Shown: in pieces, positions 36,440 to 44,960 of the stretch
Layout of the letters: each line of letters begins with the position of its first letter
Position numbering within the stretch: the first letter of the stretch is position 1
Program-made: the position numbers and the translations under genes
Origin: Pseudomonadota bacterium
GTDB lineage: Bacteria > Pseudomonadota > Alphaproteobacteria > Acetobacterales > Acetobacteraceae
Assembly: GCA_021798915.1 (NCBI GenBank)
Contig: JAJZBM010000001.1
Location: 62,001-126,000, forward strand
Length of the DNA: 64,000 nucleotides
Direction: 5' to 3'
The notes under the pieces: generated by a model
The model's input: only the letters and a program-made list of their open reading frames with translations
What the model was told of the DNA's origin: nothing
Database searches by the model: none

Positions 36440-37476
36440 GCCGGATCGCGCTCTTCGTCCCCGCGCCCTGGGCACGGGTCTCCGGCGGCTATGCCTATGA
36501 CCGCCGGATGGTCGCCGGCCTCCGCCGCGCCGGGCACGAGGTTCTGGTGATCGCGCTCGCCGGGCGCCACCCGCTCGCCGATCCGGCGGCCGAGGAAGAC
36601 GCCGGGCGCGGTCTTGCGAGCCTCGCGCCCGACGTCATCCCGGTGATCGACGGCCTCGCCCTGCCCGCCTTCGCCCCCCACCTCGCCGCCATCACCGGCC
36701 GCGCGATCGGCCTCATCCACCACCCGACGGCGCTCGAGACCGGGTTTTCCGAGGCCGACCGCGCCGATCTCCGCGCCCTCGAATGCCGCCTGCTGCCGCG
36801 CCTCAAAACCGTCATCGCGACCAGCGCGGAAACCGCGGCGCGGCTCGAAACAGAATTCGGCGTCGCCCCCACGCGCCTTCGCGTCGTAACGCCAGGCACC
36901 GATCCGGCGGCCCGCAGCCCCGGCTCCGGCGGGCCGGGCTGCGCCATCCTCTCGGTCGGCGCGCTCATCCCGCGCAAGGGACATGACGTGCTGCTGCGCG
37001 CCCTTGCGCCGCTGTTCGATCTCGATGTCTCGCTCACCATCGCTGGCGAGGCGGAGAGCGATCCCGCCCACGCGGCCCGGCTCCGCGGCCTTGCCGGCGA
37101 ACTCGGGATCGCGGCGAAGATCACCTTCGCCGGCGAGGTCGATGACGCGGCGCTCGATCGCCTCTGGCAAGGCGCCGATCTCTTCGCGCTCGCAACACAC
37201 TGGGAAGGATACGGCATGGCGGTTGCCGAGGCGCTGGCGCGCGGCCTGCCGGTTGCGATCTGCACCGGCGGCGCGGCCGCCGCCCTGGTTCCCGAAAACG
37301 CCGGCGTGTTCGCCCCGCCCGGCGATCACGAGCAACTCTCGAAAGCGCTGCGGCGGTTGATTTTCGATACCGAACTTCGTGCCGAGATGGCCGCAAACGC
37401 CTGGCGCGCCGGCCGGAAACTGCCGGGTTGGGAGGCGCAAATCACCGCGTTCGCACAAGCGTTGGAAGCAAGGTAA
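36436..37476 (+). CDS. GT4-type glycosyltransferase (pterin cassette)
   Basis: GT-B fold glycosyltransferase of 346 residues. N-terminal V-S-G-G-Y-A-Y-D-R-R acceptor-side loop; C-terminal donor domain with LSVGALIPRKGHDVLLRAL and the E-x7-E motif in THWEGYGMAVAEALARGLPV. No signal or membrane segment, so it acts in the cytosol. Its ATG overlaps the stop of the PTPS homologue (ATGA), which argues that its acceptor comes from that enzyme rather than from a cell-surface glycan. GC stem-loops follow directly. Confidence 0.85.
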   Translation: MSRIALFVPAPWARVSGGYAYDRRMVAGLRRAGHEVLVIALAGRHPLADPAAEEDAGRGLASLAPDVIPVIDGLALPAFAPHLAAITGRAIGLIHHPTALETGFSEADRADLRALECRLLPRLKTVIATSAETAARLETEFGVAPTRLRVVTPGTDPAARSPGSGGPGCAILSVGALIPRKGHDVLLRALAPLFDLDVSLTIAGEAESDPAHAARLRGLAGELGIAAKITFAGEVDDAALDRLWQGADLFALATHWEGYGMAVAEALARGLPVAICTGGAAAALVPENAGVFAPPGDHEQLSKALRRLIFDTELRAEMAANAWRAGRKLPGWEAQITAFAQALEAR

Positions 37477-37484
37477 AACAAGGC

Positions 37485-37524
37485 GAGGGCGCCGCCCTCG
37501 ACCCGCCGGGGGCAGCGCCCCCGG
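37485..37524. repeat. Double GC stem-loop between operons
   Basis: Two perfect stems, GAGGGC/GCCCTC (37485-37490/37494-37499) and CCGGGGGC/GCCCCCGG (37506-37513/37517-37524), separated by GACCCG and followed by GGACCC and TTTTG. This is the same layout as the first half of 21796-21897. It separates the glycosyltransferase gene from the acid-sugar kinase gene. Confidence 0.8.
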
Positions 37525-37545
37525 ACCCGCGTTTTGGAGGGGAAA

Positions 37546-38847
37546 ATGCCGTTGCTTGGCTGTATCGCGGATGATTTTACCGGGGCGACCGATCTCGCCG
37601 CCATGCTGGTCGAAAACGGCATGCGCACCGTGCAGCTCATCGGGGTGCCGGAAGCGGGCCAGCCACTCCCCGAGGCCGATGCCCTGGTGATCGCGCTCAA
37701 ATCACGCACCGCACCGGTTGCCGAGGCCGTCGCCGCCAGCCGCGCCGCTCTCGTCGCCCTGCGCGCCGCCGGGTGCGGGCAGATCTTCTTCAAATATTGC
37801 TCGACCTTCGACAGCACCGAACGCGGCAATATCGGCCCCGTCGCCGATGCGCTCCTCGCCGATCTCGGCGCCGGCTTCGCCCTCGCCTGCCCCGCCTTCC
37901 CGGCCAATGGGCGCAGCGTCTATCAGGGCCATCTCTTCGTCGGAAGCCGGCTGCTCAATGAAAGCGGGATGGAAAACCACCCGCTGACGCCGATGCGCGA
38001 CGCCGATCTGGTCCGCGTGCTCGCCCGTCAAACCAGCGGCGAAGTCGGCCTCGTCCCCTACGCCGTGGTCGAGCGGGGGGCGGCGGCGATCCGCGCGGCG
38101 ATGGCAGCGCAGGCGAGCGAAGGCAAGCGCTACGCGATCGTCGATGCGGTGGATGAGCGCCACCTCCGCGCGATCGGCGCGGCGGCGGCGGACCATAAGC
38201 TGATCACCGGCGGCTCCGGCATCGCCATGGGGCTGCCGGCGAATTTCCGAAGCCAGGGCCGCCTTCCCGAACGCACCGACCCCGCCGCGCTCGGGGACGT
38301 GCCGGGGCTTGCCGCGATCCTCGCCGGCTCCTGCTCACAGGCGACGCTCGGCCAGATCGCGCGGGCCCGCGAGACGCTGCCGAGCTTCGCCCTCGACCCG
38401 CTGGCAACACCCGATGCCGCGTCCCTCGCCGGGGCCGCACTCGCCTGGGCGCGGGATCACCTCGGCGCCCGCCCGGTGCTGATCACCGCCTCCGCCCCAC
38501 CCGAGCGCGTCGCCGCCTTGCAGGCGCGGCTCGGGCGGGACCCGATGGGGCGGGATCAGGCCGGGGCGTTGATCGAGACGGCGCTGGCCGAGATCGCGGC
38601 GGGGCTGCGCGACCTCGGGGTGCGGCGGCTGGTGGTCGCCGGCGGCGAGACCTCGGGGGCGGTGGTCTCGCGCCTCGGCGTCCGCGCCCTCCGCATCGGC
38701 GCGCCGATCGACCCCGGCGTGCCCTGGACCCGCGCCGAGGGCGACGGCCCCGACCTGCTGCTCGCCCTGAAATCCGGCAATTTCGGCGCGCCGGATTTTT
38801 TCACCAAGGCGTTTGCGGTGGTCCCCGAGGGGAAGGCAAGCGTTTGA
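37546..38847 (+). CDS. DUF1537 four-carbon acid-sugar kinase (OtnK/YgbK-like)
   Basis: A 433-residue kinase of the family that phosphorylates 3-oxo-tetronates and related acid sugars. Close pattern match to YgbK/OtnK: IADDFTGATDLA with V-E-N-G-M at the N-terminus, FKYCSTFDSTERGNIGPV, PANGRSVYQGHLFV, ITGGSGIAMGLP, LAGSCSQATLGQI and the C-terminal nucleotide loop VAGGETSGAVV with LKSGNFG. GGAGGGG lies six bases before the ATG. The aldolase/decarboxylase, isomerase and dehydrogenase genes that normally accompany it are not adjacent. A sugar-acid dehydratase and a RuBisCO-like protein lie 3-6 kb upstream. The exact substrate is open. Confidence 0.88.
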   Translation: MPLLGCIADDFTGATDLAAMLVENGMRTVQLIGVPEAGQPLPEADALVIALKSRTAPVAEAVAASRAALVALRAAGCGQIFFKYCSTFDSTERGNIGPVADALLADLGAGFALACPAFPANGRSVYQGHLFVGSRLLNESGMENHPLTPMRDADLVRVLARQTSGEVGLVPYAVVERGAAAIRAAMAAQASEGKRYAIVDAVDERHLRAIGAAAADHKLITGGSGIAMGLPANFRSQGRLPERTDPAALGDVPGLAAILAGSCSQATLGQIARARETLPSFALDPLATPDAASLAGAALAWARDHLGARPVLITASAPPERVAALQARLGRDPMGRDQAGALIETALAEIAAGLRDLGVRRLVVAGGETSGAVVSRLGVRALRIGAPIDPGVPWTRAEGDGPDLLLALKSGNFGAPDFFTKAFAVVPEGKASV

Positions 38848-38859
38848 AAAAACAGGGGT

Positions 38860-38894
38860 GTTCTTTTTTGAAAAAAAGAACCAAAAAACTTTTT
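38860..38894. repeat. A/T palindrome element, copy A
   Basis: GTTCTTTTTT and AAAAAAGAAC form a hairpin (38860-38881), followed by CAAAAAACTTTTT. The 34 bases 38860-38893 are, by eye, the exact reverse complement of 41859-41892. It lies 12 bases behind the kinase stop codon, where the U-rich stretches could end transcription, and marks one edge of the glycan islet. Confidence 0.85.
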
Positions 38895-38986
38895 CCGTTT
38901 GGCCGTGCCGGGGTTTCGAGACGGCGGGAGAGTTTATGCTTGCGCGGCGCGGCGATGCCGGCGCCGAATTGGGCGGGCGTTAATCC

Positions 38987-39958
38987 CTACCCCCTGCGCC
39001 GGAGGGGCGCAGTGAGGATGTTGGTCATGAGCATCGGCTCGGCGCGGAGGTAACGGCGGACGGAGCGCCAGTCGATTTTCTCCCGCCGGCGCAGGAGATG
39101 GAGCAGATTGAGCGCGAAATCCCGCCGCATTTGCCTGCGCCAAGCGGTGTTCCAGGCAGCGAGGTCCGGCGGCAGGGGGAAAAGTCGCGGCACCAGCCGA
39201 TGAAACGCCGCCGCGTTGGAAAGCATGGTGAGCGCGGTCGGGCTGCCCCAGGTGGCGCCGGCGAAGATATTCACACCCCAGCCGTAATCCGCCTCCTCAT
39301 CCAGGGAAAAGACGGCTTTGGCACCGCGATGGGCGAGGGTGAGCCAGAACAGCGTATCCTCCGGACCGAATAATTCCCGCCGGAAGCGAAGATCAGGCGC
39401 GAGGCCGCGGCGGAAAACCAGGGTGGAGGTGCCGAGCGGGGATTTGCGCAGGATGGTTGCAAAAAGATCGCCAGTGTAGCGATAAAGATTTTCCCCCACG
39501 GCCAGTTTTTCGCCAGAAGCGGCATCAACCCCGCATTCGGCGAAACGGGTTTGCGTTGCGCCCTCTCGCCGGTGATCGGCGAAATAGAGATCGAAACCCT
39601 GGTCGAGCGCCGCTTGCGCCCGGGCGAGATGGGCGGGGTGCCAGGCATCATCGGAATCGAGAAAGGCGATGAGCGTGATTTCCGCCGGCATGGCGTCGAG
39701 CGCAGCATTGCGCGCCGCCGAGACGCCGGCGTTTTTTTGTTCGATCAGCGTCACCCGCGCCCGCGCGGCTTCCGGGAGGGTGGCGAGTTCGTCCCGCGCG
39801 CGAAGCGGGGAGCCGTCATCGACAACAATGATCGCGGACGCCTCGGCGCCAACTTGGGCGATCACCGAGCCGACCGCGCGGGCGAGCAAGCCGGATTTGC
39901 GTTGGAAAAACGGGATGACGACGCCGGTTTTCATCTGATCGCGCGACGAAATTTGCAT
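38987..39958 (-). CDS. GT2-family glycosyltransferase
   Basis: GT-A glycosyltransferase of 323 residues. The nucleotide-sugar site is seen in G-V-V-I-P-F-F-Q-R near the N-terminus, IIVVDDGSP, NAGVSAARNAAL and the DxD-type FLDSDDAWHPAHL. It probably adds a sugar to a surface polysaccharide or lipid. The ATG at 39958 has a modest GGTGAAG site; ATG 39934 is the alternative. It is the third gene of a minus-strand group wbsX-like, methyltransferase, GT2. Confidence 0.87.
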   Translation of the reverse strand: MQISSRDQMKTGVVIPFFQRKSGLLARAVGSVIAQVGAEASAIIVVDDGSPLRARDELATLPEAARARVTLIEQKNAGVSAARNAALDAMPAEITLIAFLDSDDAWHPAHLARAQAALDQGFDLYFADHRREGATQTRFAECGVDAASGEKLAVGENLYRYTGDLFATILRKSPLGTSTLVFRRGLAPDLRFRRELFGPEDTLFWLTLAHRGAKAVFSLDEEADYGWGVNIFAGATWGSPTALTMLSNAAAFHRLVPRLFPLPPDLAAWNTAWRRQMRRDFALNLLHLLRRREKIDWRSVRRYLRAEPMLMTNILTAPLRRRG

Positions 39959-39964
39959 GATGCT

Positions 39965-40630
39965 TCACCTACGACGAAGCCGGGCGCGAAAGGCAAACTG
40001 GAGGTGACTTATATCGCGCGCACCTCCCAATGATATTGCTCGGGAAATGATGTAAAAAGCCAAATAAGCAAGTGTCCACTTTGACAGCCCGAATTCAATT
40101 TTACCATTGATGCCTTGGAATTTTTCAATTTCGAATCCCGCCTTTTCGAGGCTGCGCCGCAAGCTTTTCTCGGTAAAAAAACGAAGATGTGTCCGATCGA
40201 GAGTGCCCCAATCCATGTATTCCCAATCTTTCACGATCAGAAGGTGGAAGAGGTTTCTGTAATAGCGGACATTGGGGATCGAGCCAACCAAAACTGCGTC
40301 ATCGGTCATATATTCCTGTATTTCCATTAAGAATTTCTCATGATCTTCCATATGTTCTATGACGTCATTACACACAACGAGGTCAAAATATTTTTTTGGT
40401 AAATCAGCTTTTGCCGCATCAAAAATTCCAACCAGAATCCTGGTAAAAACATTTTTTGCAATTTCTGCGGCAGTATTATTTGGTTCAACTCCCCATTTTT
40501 CTGTAAAGAATTTTATATTTCTTGCAAATTCTCCTTCACCACAACCAATCTCTAATATTTTAGAGATTTTTTGCGGCAAAAATTGAATTATTTCTTCGCG
40601 AGATTGATTCCTATAAGTTTCTAGAGACAT
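39965..40630 (-). CDS. Class I SAM-dependent methyltransferase (AT-rich)
   Basis: A 221-residue methyltransferase: motif I is ILEIGCGEGEFARNI, followed by W-G-V-E-P-N, then FDLVVCNDVIEHMEDHEKFL and a GSIPNVRYYRNLFHLL segment, the pattern of enzymes found in glycan and O-antigen clusters. The ATG at 40630 has GGGAAG upstream. Base composition and codon choice (many A/T third positions, AAA and ATT codons) differ sharply from the window's norm, pointing to recent transfer. It ends six bases before the GT2 start. Confidence 0.85.
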   Translation of the reverse strand: MSLETYRNQSREEIIQFLPQKISKILEIGCGEGEFARNIKFFTEKWGVEPNNTAAEIAKNVFTRILVGIFDAAKADLPKKYFDLVVCNDVIEHMEDHEKFLMEIQEYMTDDAVLVGSIPNVRYYRNLFHLLIVKDWEYMDWGTLDRTHLRFFTEKSLRRSLEKAGFEIEKFQGINGKIEFGLSKWTLAYLAFYIISRAISLGGARDISHLQFAFRARLRRR

Positions 40631-40657
40631 AAACTTCCCTTTGTTTTTTTGCAAGGT

Positions 40658-41722
40658 TTACAGAATTTTTTGTAATTCTAATAAATATTTATCTCCATAT
40701 TTGATATCTGGTTCTAAATGATTGCCTTCCGCCCATTCATTCCATGATTTCAGCATAACAATTTTTTTATCGTTTGGATTTTTTTGAACGGATTTAACGG
40801 CATCTTCCAGCGCCCGTTTAAATAATTCAGGAGACGAATTTTTAAGAACAAAGCCATTTTTTCCTGATCTTGGTGTATTATCCCAGGCATGAGTGACGCA
40901 CGGATAATAGTTTGGTGATATCTCGTCGTATTTTTTTTGAGTTCTAAGCCATTTCTCATATGATTGAATGGTAGGTAAGCCGCGCGCGCGCTCATATTTA
41001 TTCTTTAGCCATTTTAATGGCTCACGCGGAGAGCCCCATGGCCGTAAAACCCAATTCGGAGGCGGGGAAATAGCATCAAAGCCATAGTTCAGGGGATTCC
41101 ATTTGCCGACGCCGGATATGGCAACAAAATGAATGCCAGGCAAGCCAGCCTTTACGGCCATGTTTTGCCAAAAATCAAGCGTCATGCGTGGCTCCGGCAA
41201 TTCGTCTGGCTTGAAAATGAAGAAAATAGGTTTCCCCTCGACCCGGATATATCTATGATCGAGAAAAGCAGGAAGCAGCGTTTCAAAGTGGCGCCGATGA
41301 TCTGATAGACCAGGATAGGTTTGCTCGATCAAAATTCGATTGGGCGCTCCATGCCAAATTCCAGTCCAAGTCTGGTTTGCCCAACACAAACAAAATGGAA
41401 AGTCTGGTTCTTTTGATTGAAGAACTTCATTAAAGGGCCTTTCAATAACGCGTTTTCCCGCAAACCAATAATGATAATAACAAAATCCATACACACCGTA
41501 TTCACGCGCCATTTCCGCCTGTGCGGCGCGTGATTCGGGAACACGTAGATCATAAAATCCGAGATCAGCCGGAACGTGCGGCTGATAATGCCCACGAAAG
41601 AGGGGTTTTGCTTTGGCTGTATTCGTCCATTCCGTGAATCCCTTGCCCCACCAAGCATCGTTTTCTGGAATTGGGTGGAATTGCGGCAAGTAATATGCAA
41701 TTGCTTTTATTTTTTGGGGCAT
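40658..41722 (-). CDS. WbsX-like / GH99-like glycan protein (AT-rich)
   Basis: A 354-residue protein of the WbsX/GH99-like type seen in O-antigen and exopolysaccharide clusters. Landmarks: AYYLPQFHPIPENDAWWGKGFTEW at the N-terminus, FCYYHYWFAGKR, C-L-C-W-A-N-Q-T-W-T, and the C-terminal KSWNEWAEGNHLEPD. It may be an endo-acting glycosidase or glycan transferase; the family's role is not settled. AT-rich like the neighbouring methyltransferase. First gene of the three-gene minus-strand group. Confidence 0.88.
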   Translation of the reverse strand: MPQKIKAIAYYLPQFHPIPENDAWWGKGFTEWTNTAKAKPLFRGHYQPHVPADLGFYDLRVPESRAAQAEMAREYGVYGFCYYHYWFAGKRVIERPFNEVLQSKEPDFPFCLCWANQTWTGIWHGAPNRILIEQTYPGLSDHRRHFETLLPAFLDHRYIRVEGKPIFFIFKPDELPEPRMTLDFWQNMAVKAGLPGIHFVAISGVGKWNPLNYGFDAISPPPNWVLRPWGSPREPLKWLKNKYERARGLPTIQSYEKWLRTQKKYDEISPNYYPCVTHAWDNTPRSGKNGFVLKNSSPELFKRALEDAVKSVQKNPNDKKIVMLKSWNEWAEGNHLEPDIKYGDKYLLELQKIL

Positions 41723-41858
41723 GGTGGGGCTCTCAAATTTCGATACAATGGCTTATAAGGAAGTTGGGCGATTGGAACAAGAAATTTAAAATTTGATAAG
41801 CGGAATTCCAGATTTTTTGCCACCTTCTTGCGCCCGCGCCGCAGGCGAGGGCCGGGAG

Positions 41859-41892
41859 AAAAGTTTTTTGGTTCTTTTTTTCAAAAAAGAAC
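41859..41892. repeat. A/T palindrome element, copy B
   Basis: Inverted copy of the element at 38860-38894, identical over 34 bases by eye. It lies in the 286-bp gap between the divergent WbsX-like and lutA genes, so it is not placed as a terminator here. With copy A it frames the glycan islet. Nothing else is recognised in 41723-42008. Confidence 0.85.
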
Positions 41893-42008
41893 GCTTTCTT
41901 CCCCTTCACTCCCCTCCCACCGTCAGCGCCAGCGATCCGATCTCGCCATCCCGCGCGTGGCAACGCGCCCCCTTTCGCCGCCGCCGGTCTCTCGGCTAGA
42001 GTGGTGTC

Positions 42009-42773
42009 ATGTTGCAAGCCAGCCCGCGTGTCGCGCTATTCGTCACCTGCCTCGTCGATCTGCATCGGCCGACGGTGGGGTTCGCCGCCATCCGCCTTCT
42101 CGAACAGGCGGGGTGCCAGGTGGAGGTGCCGCGGGCGCAGACCTGTTGCGGCCAGCCGGCCTATAATTCCGGCGATCGCGAAATCGCGCGTGATCTCGGC
42201 CGTTCCATTCTGGAGGCGTTCGGCGGCTATGATTACGTCGTCGTCCCCTCGGGCTCGTGCGGTGGGATGCTGCGTCATCATCTGCCGACCCTGTTCGATG
42301 ACGACCCCAATCTCCGCGCCCGCGCCGAGGCGCTGGCCGAGCGCACCCATGAGCTGGTGAGTTTTCTGACCGACGTCATGGGGTTGGAGCGGGTCGCCGG
42401 CGCCGCCTCGGGCAGCGTCACCTATCACGATAGCTGTAGCGGTCTTCGTGAACTCGGGGTCAAGGCGCAGCCGCGGCGGCTGCTCGAAGGCCTTGGCCTC
42501 ACCATCAAGGAAATGGCGGATCCGGAAGTGTGCTGCGGCTTCGGCGGCACGTTCTGCGTCAAATACCCCGAAATCTCCACCCGCATGGTCGCCGACAAGA
42601 CCGCCGACATCACCGCGAGCGGCGCCGAGACGTTGCTCGCCGGTGATCTCGGCTGCCTCCTCAACATGGCCGGGCGGCTGAAGCGCGAAGGCAGCGCCGT
42701 CAAGGTGCGCCACGTCGCCGAGGTGCTCGCCGGCATGACCGGCGCGGTGCCACCGATCGGCGAGGCCGGCTGA
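42009..42773 (+). CDS. lutA: L-lactate oxidation protein LutA/LldE
   Basis: Cysteine-rich-domain (CCG) subunit of the LutABC (LldEFG) L-lactate dehydrogenase complex, which oxidises lactate to pyruvate. The 254-residue protein contains two CCG-type domains: V-T-C-L-V-D near the N-terminus with Q-T-C-C-G-Q-P-A-Y-N, and YHDSCSGLRELG with V-C-C-G-F-G-G-T-F. These bind iron-sulphur centres. It starts a three-gene operon with lutB and lutC. Confidence 0.95.
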   Translation: MLQASPRVALFVTCLVDLHRPTVGFAAIRLLEQAGCQVEVPRAQTCCGQPAYNSGDREIARDLGRSILEAFGGYDYVVVPSGSCGGMLRHHLPTLFDDDPNLRARAEALAERTHELVSFLTDVMGLERVAGAASGSVTYHDSCSGLRELGVKAQPRRLLEGLGLTIKEMADPEVCCGFGGTFCVKYPEISTRMVADKTADITASGAETLLAGDLGCLLNMAGRLKREGSAVKVRHVAEVLAGMTGAVPPIGEAG

Positions 42774-42803
42774 TCCACCGGCTGCAAAACAGGGAAACCC
42801 GGC

Positions 42804-44237
42804 ATGTTCTCCACCTCGCCCGCCTTCAAGGAAAACGCGCATAAAGCGATCGCCGATGTCGGCCTCCAGAAAGCGCTGACCAGGACCAAGCCGCATTTCC
42901 AGGGCCGGCGCGCGAAAGCGGTCGAGGGTTTGCCGGAATTCGAGCGTCTGCGCGACATCGGCCGCGACATCAAGAATCACACCCTCGCCAATCTCGATTT
43001 CTATCTCGAAACCTGGGCCGGCAATGTCGAGCGCGCCGGCGGCCAGGTGCATTGGTGCGCGACCGCCGATGACGCCCGCGCTGCCGTGCTCGCCATTTGC
43101 GAGCGCGTCGGCGCGAAGACGGTGACCAAGGGCAAGTCGATGATTTCCGAGGAGCTCGCGATCAACGAGCATCTCGAACAGCACGGCATCACCCCGGTCG
43201 AGACCGATCTCGGCGAATACATCCTCCAGCTTCGCCGCGAACCGCCGAGCCATATCATCGCCCCGGCCTTTCACCTCAACCGCGAGGATTGGGAGGAGAG
43301 TTTCCGCCGCGCCCATACCGATCTCGCCCCCGACCGCGTGTTTCGTGAACGCCGCGACATCCTGACCGAGGCGCGTGCCAAGCTCCGCGCCCGCTTCCTC
43401 GCCGCCGATGTCGGCATCACCGGGGCCAATTTCCTGATCGCCGAGACCGGCTCCTCGGTCATCGTGACCAACGAGGGCAATGGCGATCTGACCCAGACCC
43501 TGCCGCGCGTTCATATCGTGCTTGCCAGCATCGAGAAAATGGTGCCGACGCTGGAGGACGCGACCAACATGCTGCGTCTGCTCGCGCGCTCGGCGACCGG
43601 GCAGGATTTTTCGGTCTACACCACGTTTTCGACCGGCGTGCGCCGCGAAGGCGACCTCGACGGGCCGGAGGAATATCACGTCATCCTGCTCGATAACGGC
43701 CGCAGCGCGATGCTCGGCACCGAGTTCCAGGACATGCTGCGCTGCATCCGCTGCGCCGCCTGCATGAACCATTGCCCGGTCTATGGCGTCGTCGGCGGCC
43801 ACGCTTATGGCTGGGTCTATCCGGGGCCGATGGGGGCGGTGCTCACGCCGACCCTGATCGGCGTCGATCAGGCCGGGAATCTCCCCAACGCCTCGACCTT
43901 CTGCGGCAAATGCGAGAGCGTCTGCCCGGTGAAAATTCCGCTGCCGAAAATGATGCGCCATTGGCGCGAACGCGAGTTCGAGCGCCATCTGACGCCGAGC
44001 GCGGTCCGCACCAATCTCGCGCTCTGGGGGTTTTTCGCCCGCCGCCCGGGGCTCTATCGGTTCGCAACCCGGATCGGCGCCGGTGTGCTCGGCTGGCTCG
44101 GGCGCAAGCGCGGGCGGCTCTCGCGTCTCCCCTTCGCTGGCGGCTGGACGGCCGGGCGCGATCTGCCGACCCCCGAAGGCAAGACGTTTTTCGCGCGCTA
44201 TGCAAGCGAGCAGCGGCGCCAGCGAGGTGCGTCGTGA
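42804..44237 (+). CDS. lutB: L-lactate oxidation iron-sulphur protein LutB/LldF
   Basis: Fe-S subunit of the LutABC complex, 477 residues. An LUD-type N-terminal domain (KTVTKGKSMISEELAINEHLE, GITGANFLIAETGSSVIVTNEGN) is followed by two 4Fe-4S motifs, CIRCAACMNHCPVYG and CGKCESVCPVKIP. A basic tail with a hydrophobic stretch may contact the membrane. Its stop overlaps the lutC GTG start. Confidence 0.95.
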   Translation: MFSTSPAFKENAHKAIADVGLQKALTRTKPHFQGRRAKAVEGLPEFERLRDIGRDIKNHTLANLDFYLETWAGNVERAGGQVHWCATADDARAAVLAICERVGAKTVTKGKSMISEELAINEHLEQHGITPVETDLGEYILQLRREPPSHIIAPAFHLNREDWEESFRRAHTDLAPDRVFRERRDILTEARAKLRARFLAADVGITGANFLIAETGSSVIVTNEGNGDLTQTLPRVHIVLASIEKMVPTLEDATNMLRLLARSATGQDFSVYTTFSTGVRREGDLDGPEEYHVILLDNGRSAMLGTEFQDMLRCIRCAACMNHCPVYGVVGGHAYGWVYPGPMGAVLTPTLIGVDQAGNLPNASTFCGKCESVCPVKIPLPKMMRHWREREFERHLTPSAVRTNLALWGFFARRPGLYRFATRIGAGVLGWLGRKRGRLSRLPFAGGWTAGRDLPTPEGKTFFARYASEQRRQRGAS

Positions 44238-44959
44238 GTTCTCGCGAGGCCATTCTCGGCGCCATTCGCCGCCATCTCCATCGCGGCGCCCTGCCCGAGG
44301 ATCAGGCGGCGATGCTGCGCGCCCGTCTTGCCGCCCATCCCCGCCATCTCATCCCCGCCCGCTCGCGTCTTTCGCGCGCCGGCCAGATCGCCCTCTTCAT
44401 CGCCAATGTCGAGAAGGAGTTCGGGAGCGTCGTCCGCCTCCCGGATACGAGGGCGGTGCCCGGCGCCATCGCTGATTATCTCGCGCAGCAGAATCTGCCC
44501 TCCGAGATCGTGATGGCGCCGCATCCCGCATTGCAGGCGATCCCGTGGGCGGAGCGGCCGCTGCTCAAGCGCCGCGCCGGGCGCGCCGAGGCGAGCGATC
44601 TGGTCAGCCTGCAGCACGGTTTCGCCGCCATCGCCGAAACCGGCACGCTGATGCTGCCGGCCGCGCCCGAGCGACCGACGACGATCAATCTCCTCGCCGA
44701 TACCGCGCTGGTTCTGCTCCAGGCGAGCCGCGTCGTCGGCGCCTATGAGGAGGCATGGGATCTGCTCCGCGCCGAGCGGCGCGATCCGCTGACCGGCGGG
44801 TTCATGCCGCGCAATGTCATGCTGGTGACCGGGCCATCGCGCTCGGCGGATATCGAGCAGACGCTGGAACTCGGCGCGCATGGCCCGCGCCGGCTGCATA
44901 TTCTTCTGCTCGATGACGACGAAGCGGCGCGCGCCACGCCGGAAAGCGCCCCACAGTGA
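44234..44959 (+). CDS. lutC: L-lactate oxidation protein LutC/LldG
   Basis: LUD-domain subunit of the LutABC complex, 241 residues, with FAAIAETGTLMLPAAPERPTTINLLAD and the C-terminal GPSRSADIEQTLELGAHGPRRLHILLLDD, which are the family's best conserved blocks. The start is GTG at 44234, overlapping the lutB stop (GTGA). No lactate permease or regulator gene lies next to the operon. Confidence 0.93.
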   Translation: MSSREAILGAIRRHLHRGALPEDQAAMLRARLAAHPRHLIPARSRLSRAGQIALFIANVEKEFGSVVRLPDTRAVPGAIADYLAQQNLPSEIVMAPHPALQAIPWAERPLLKRRAGRAEASDLVSLQHGFAAIAETGTLMLPAAPERPTTINLLADTALVLLQASRVVGAYEEAWDLLRAERRDPLTGGFMPRNVMLVTGPSRSADIEQTLELGAHGPRRLHILLLDDDEAARATPESAPQ

Positions 44960-44960
44960 C

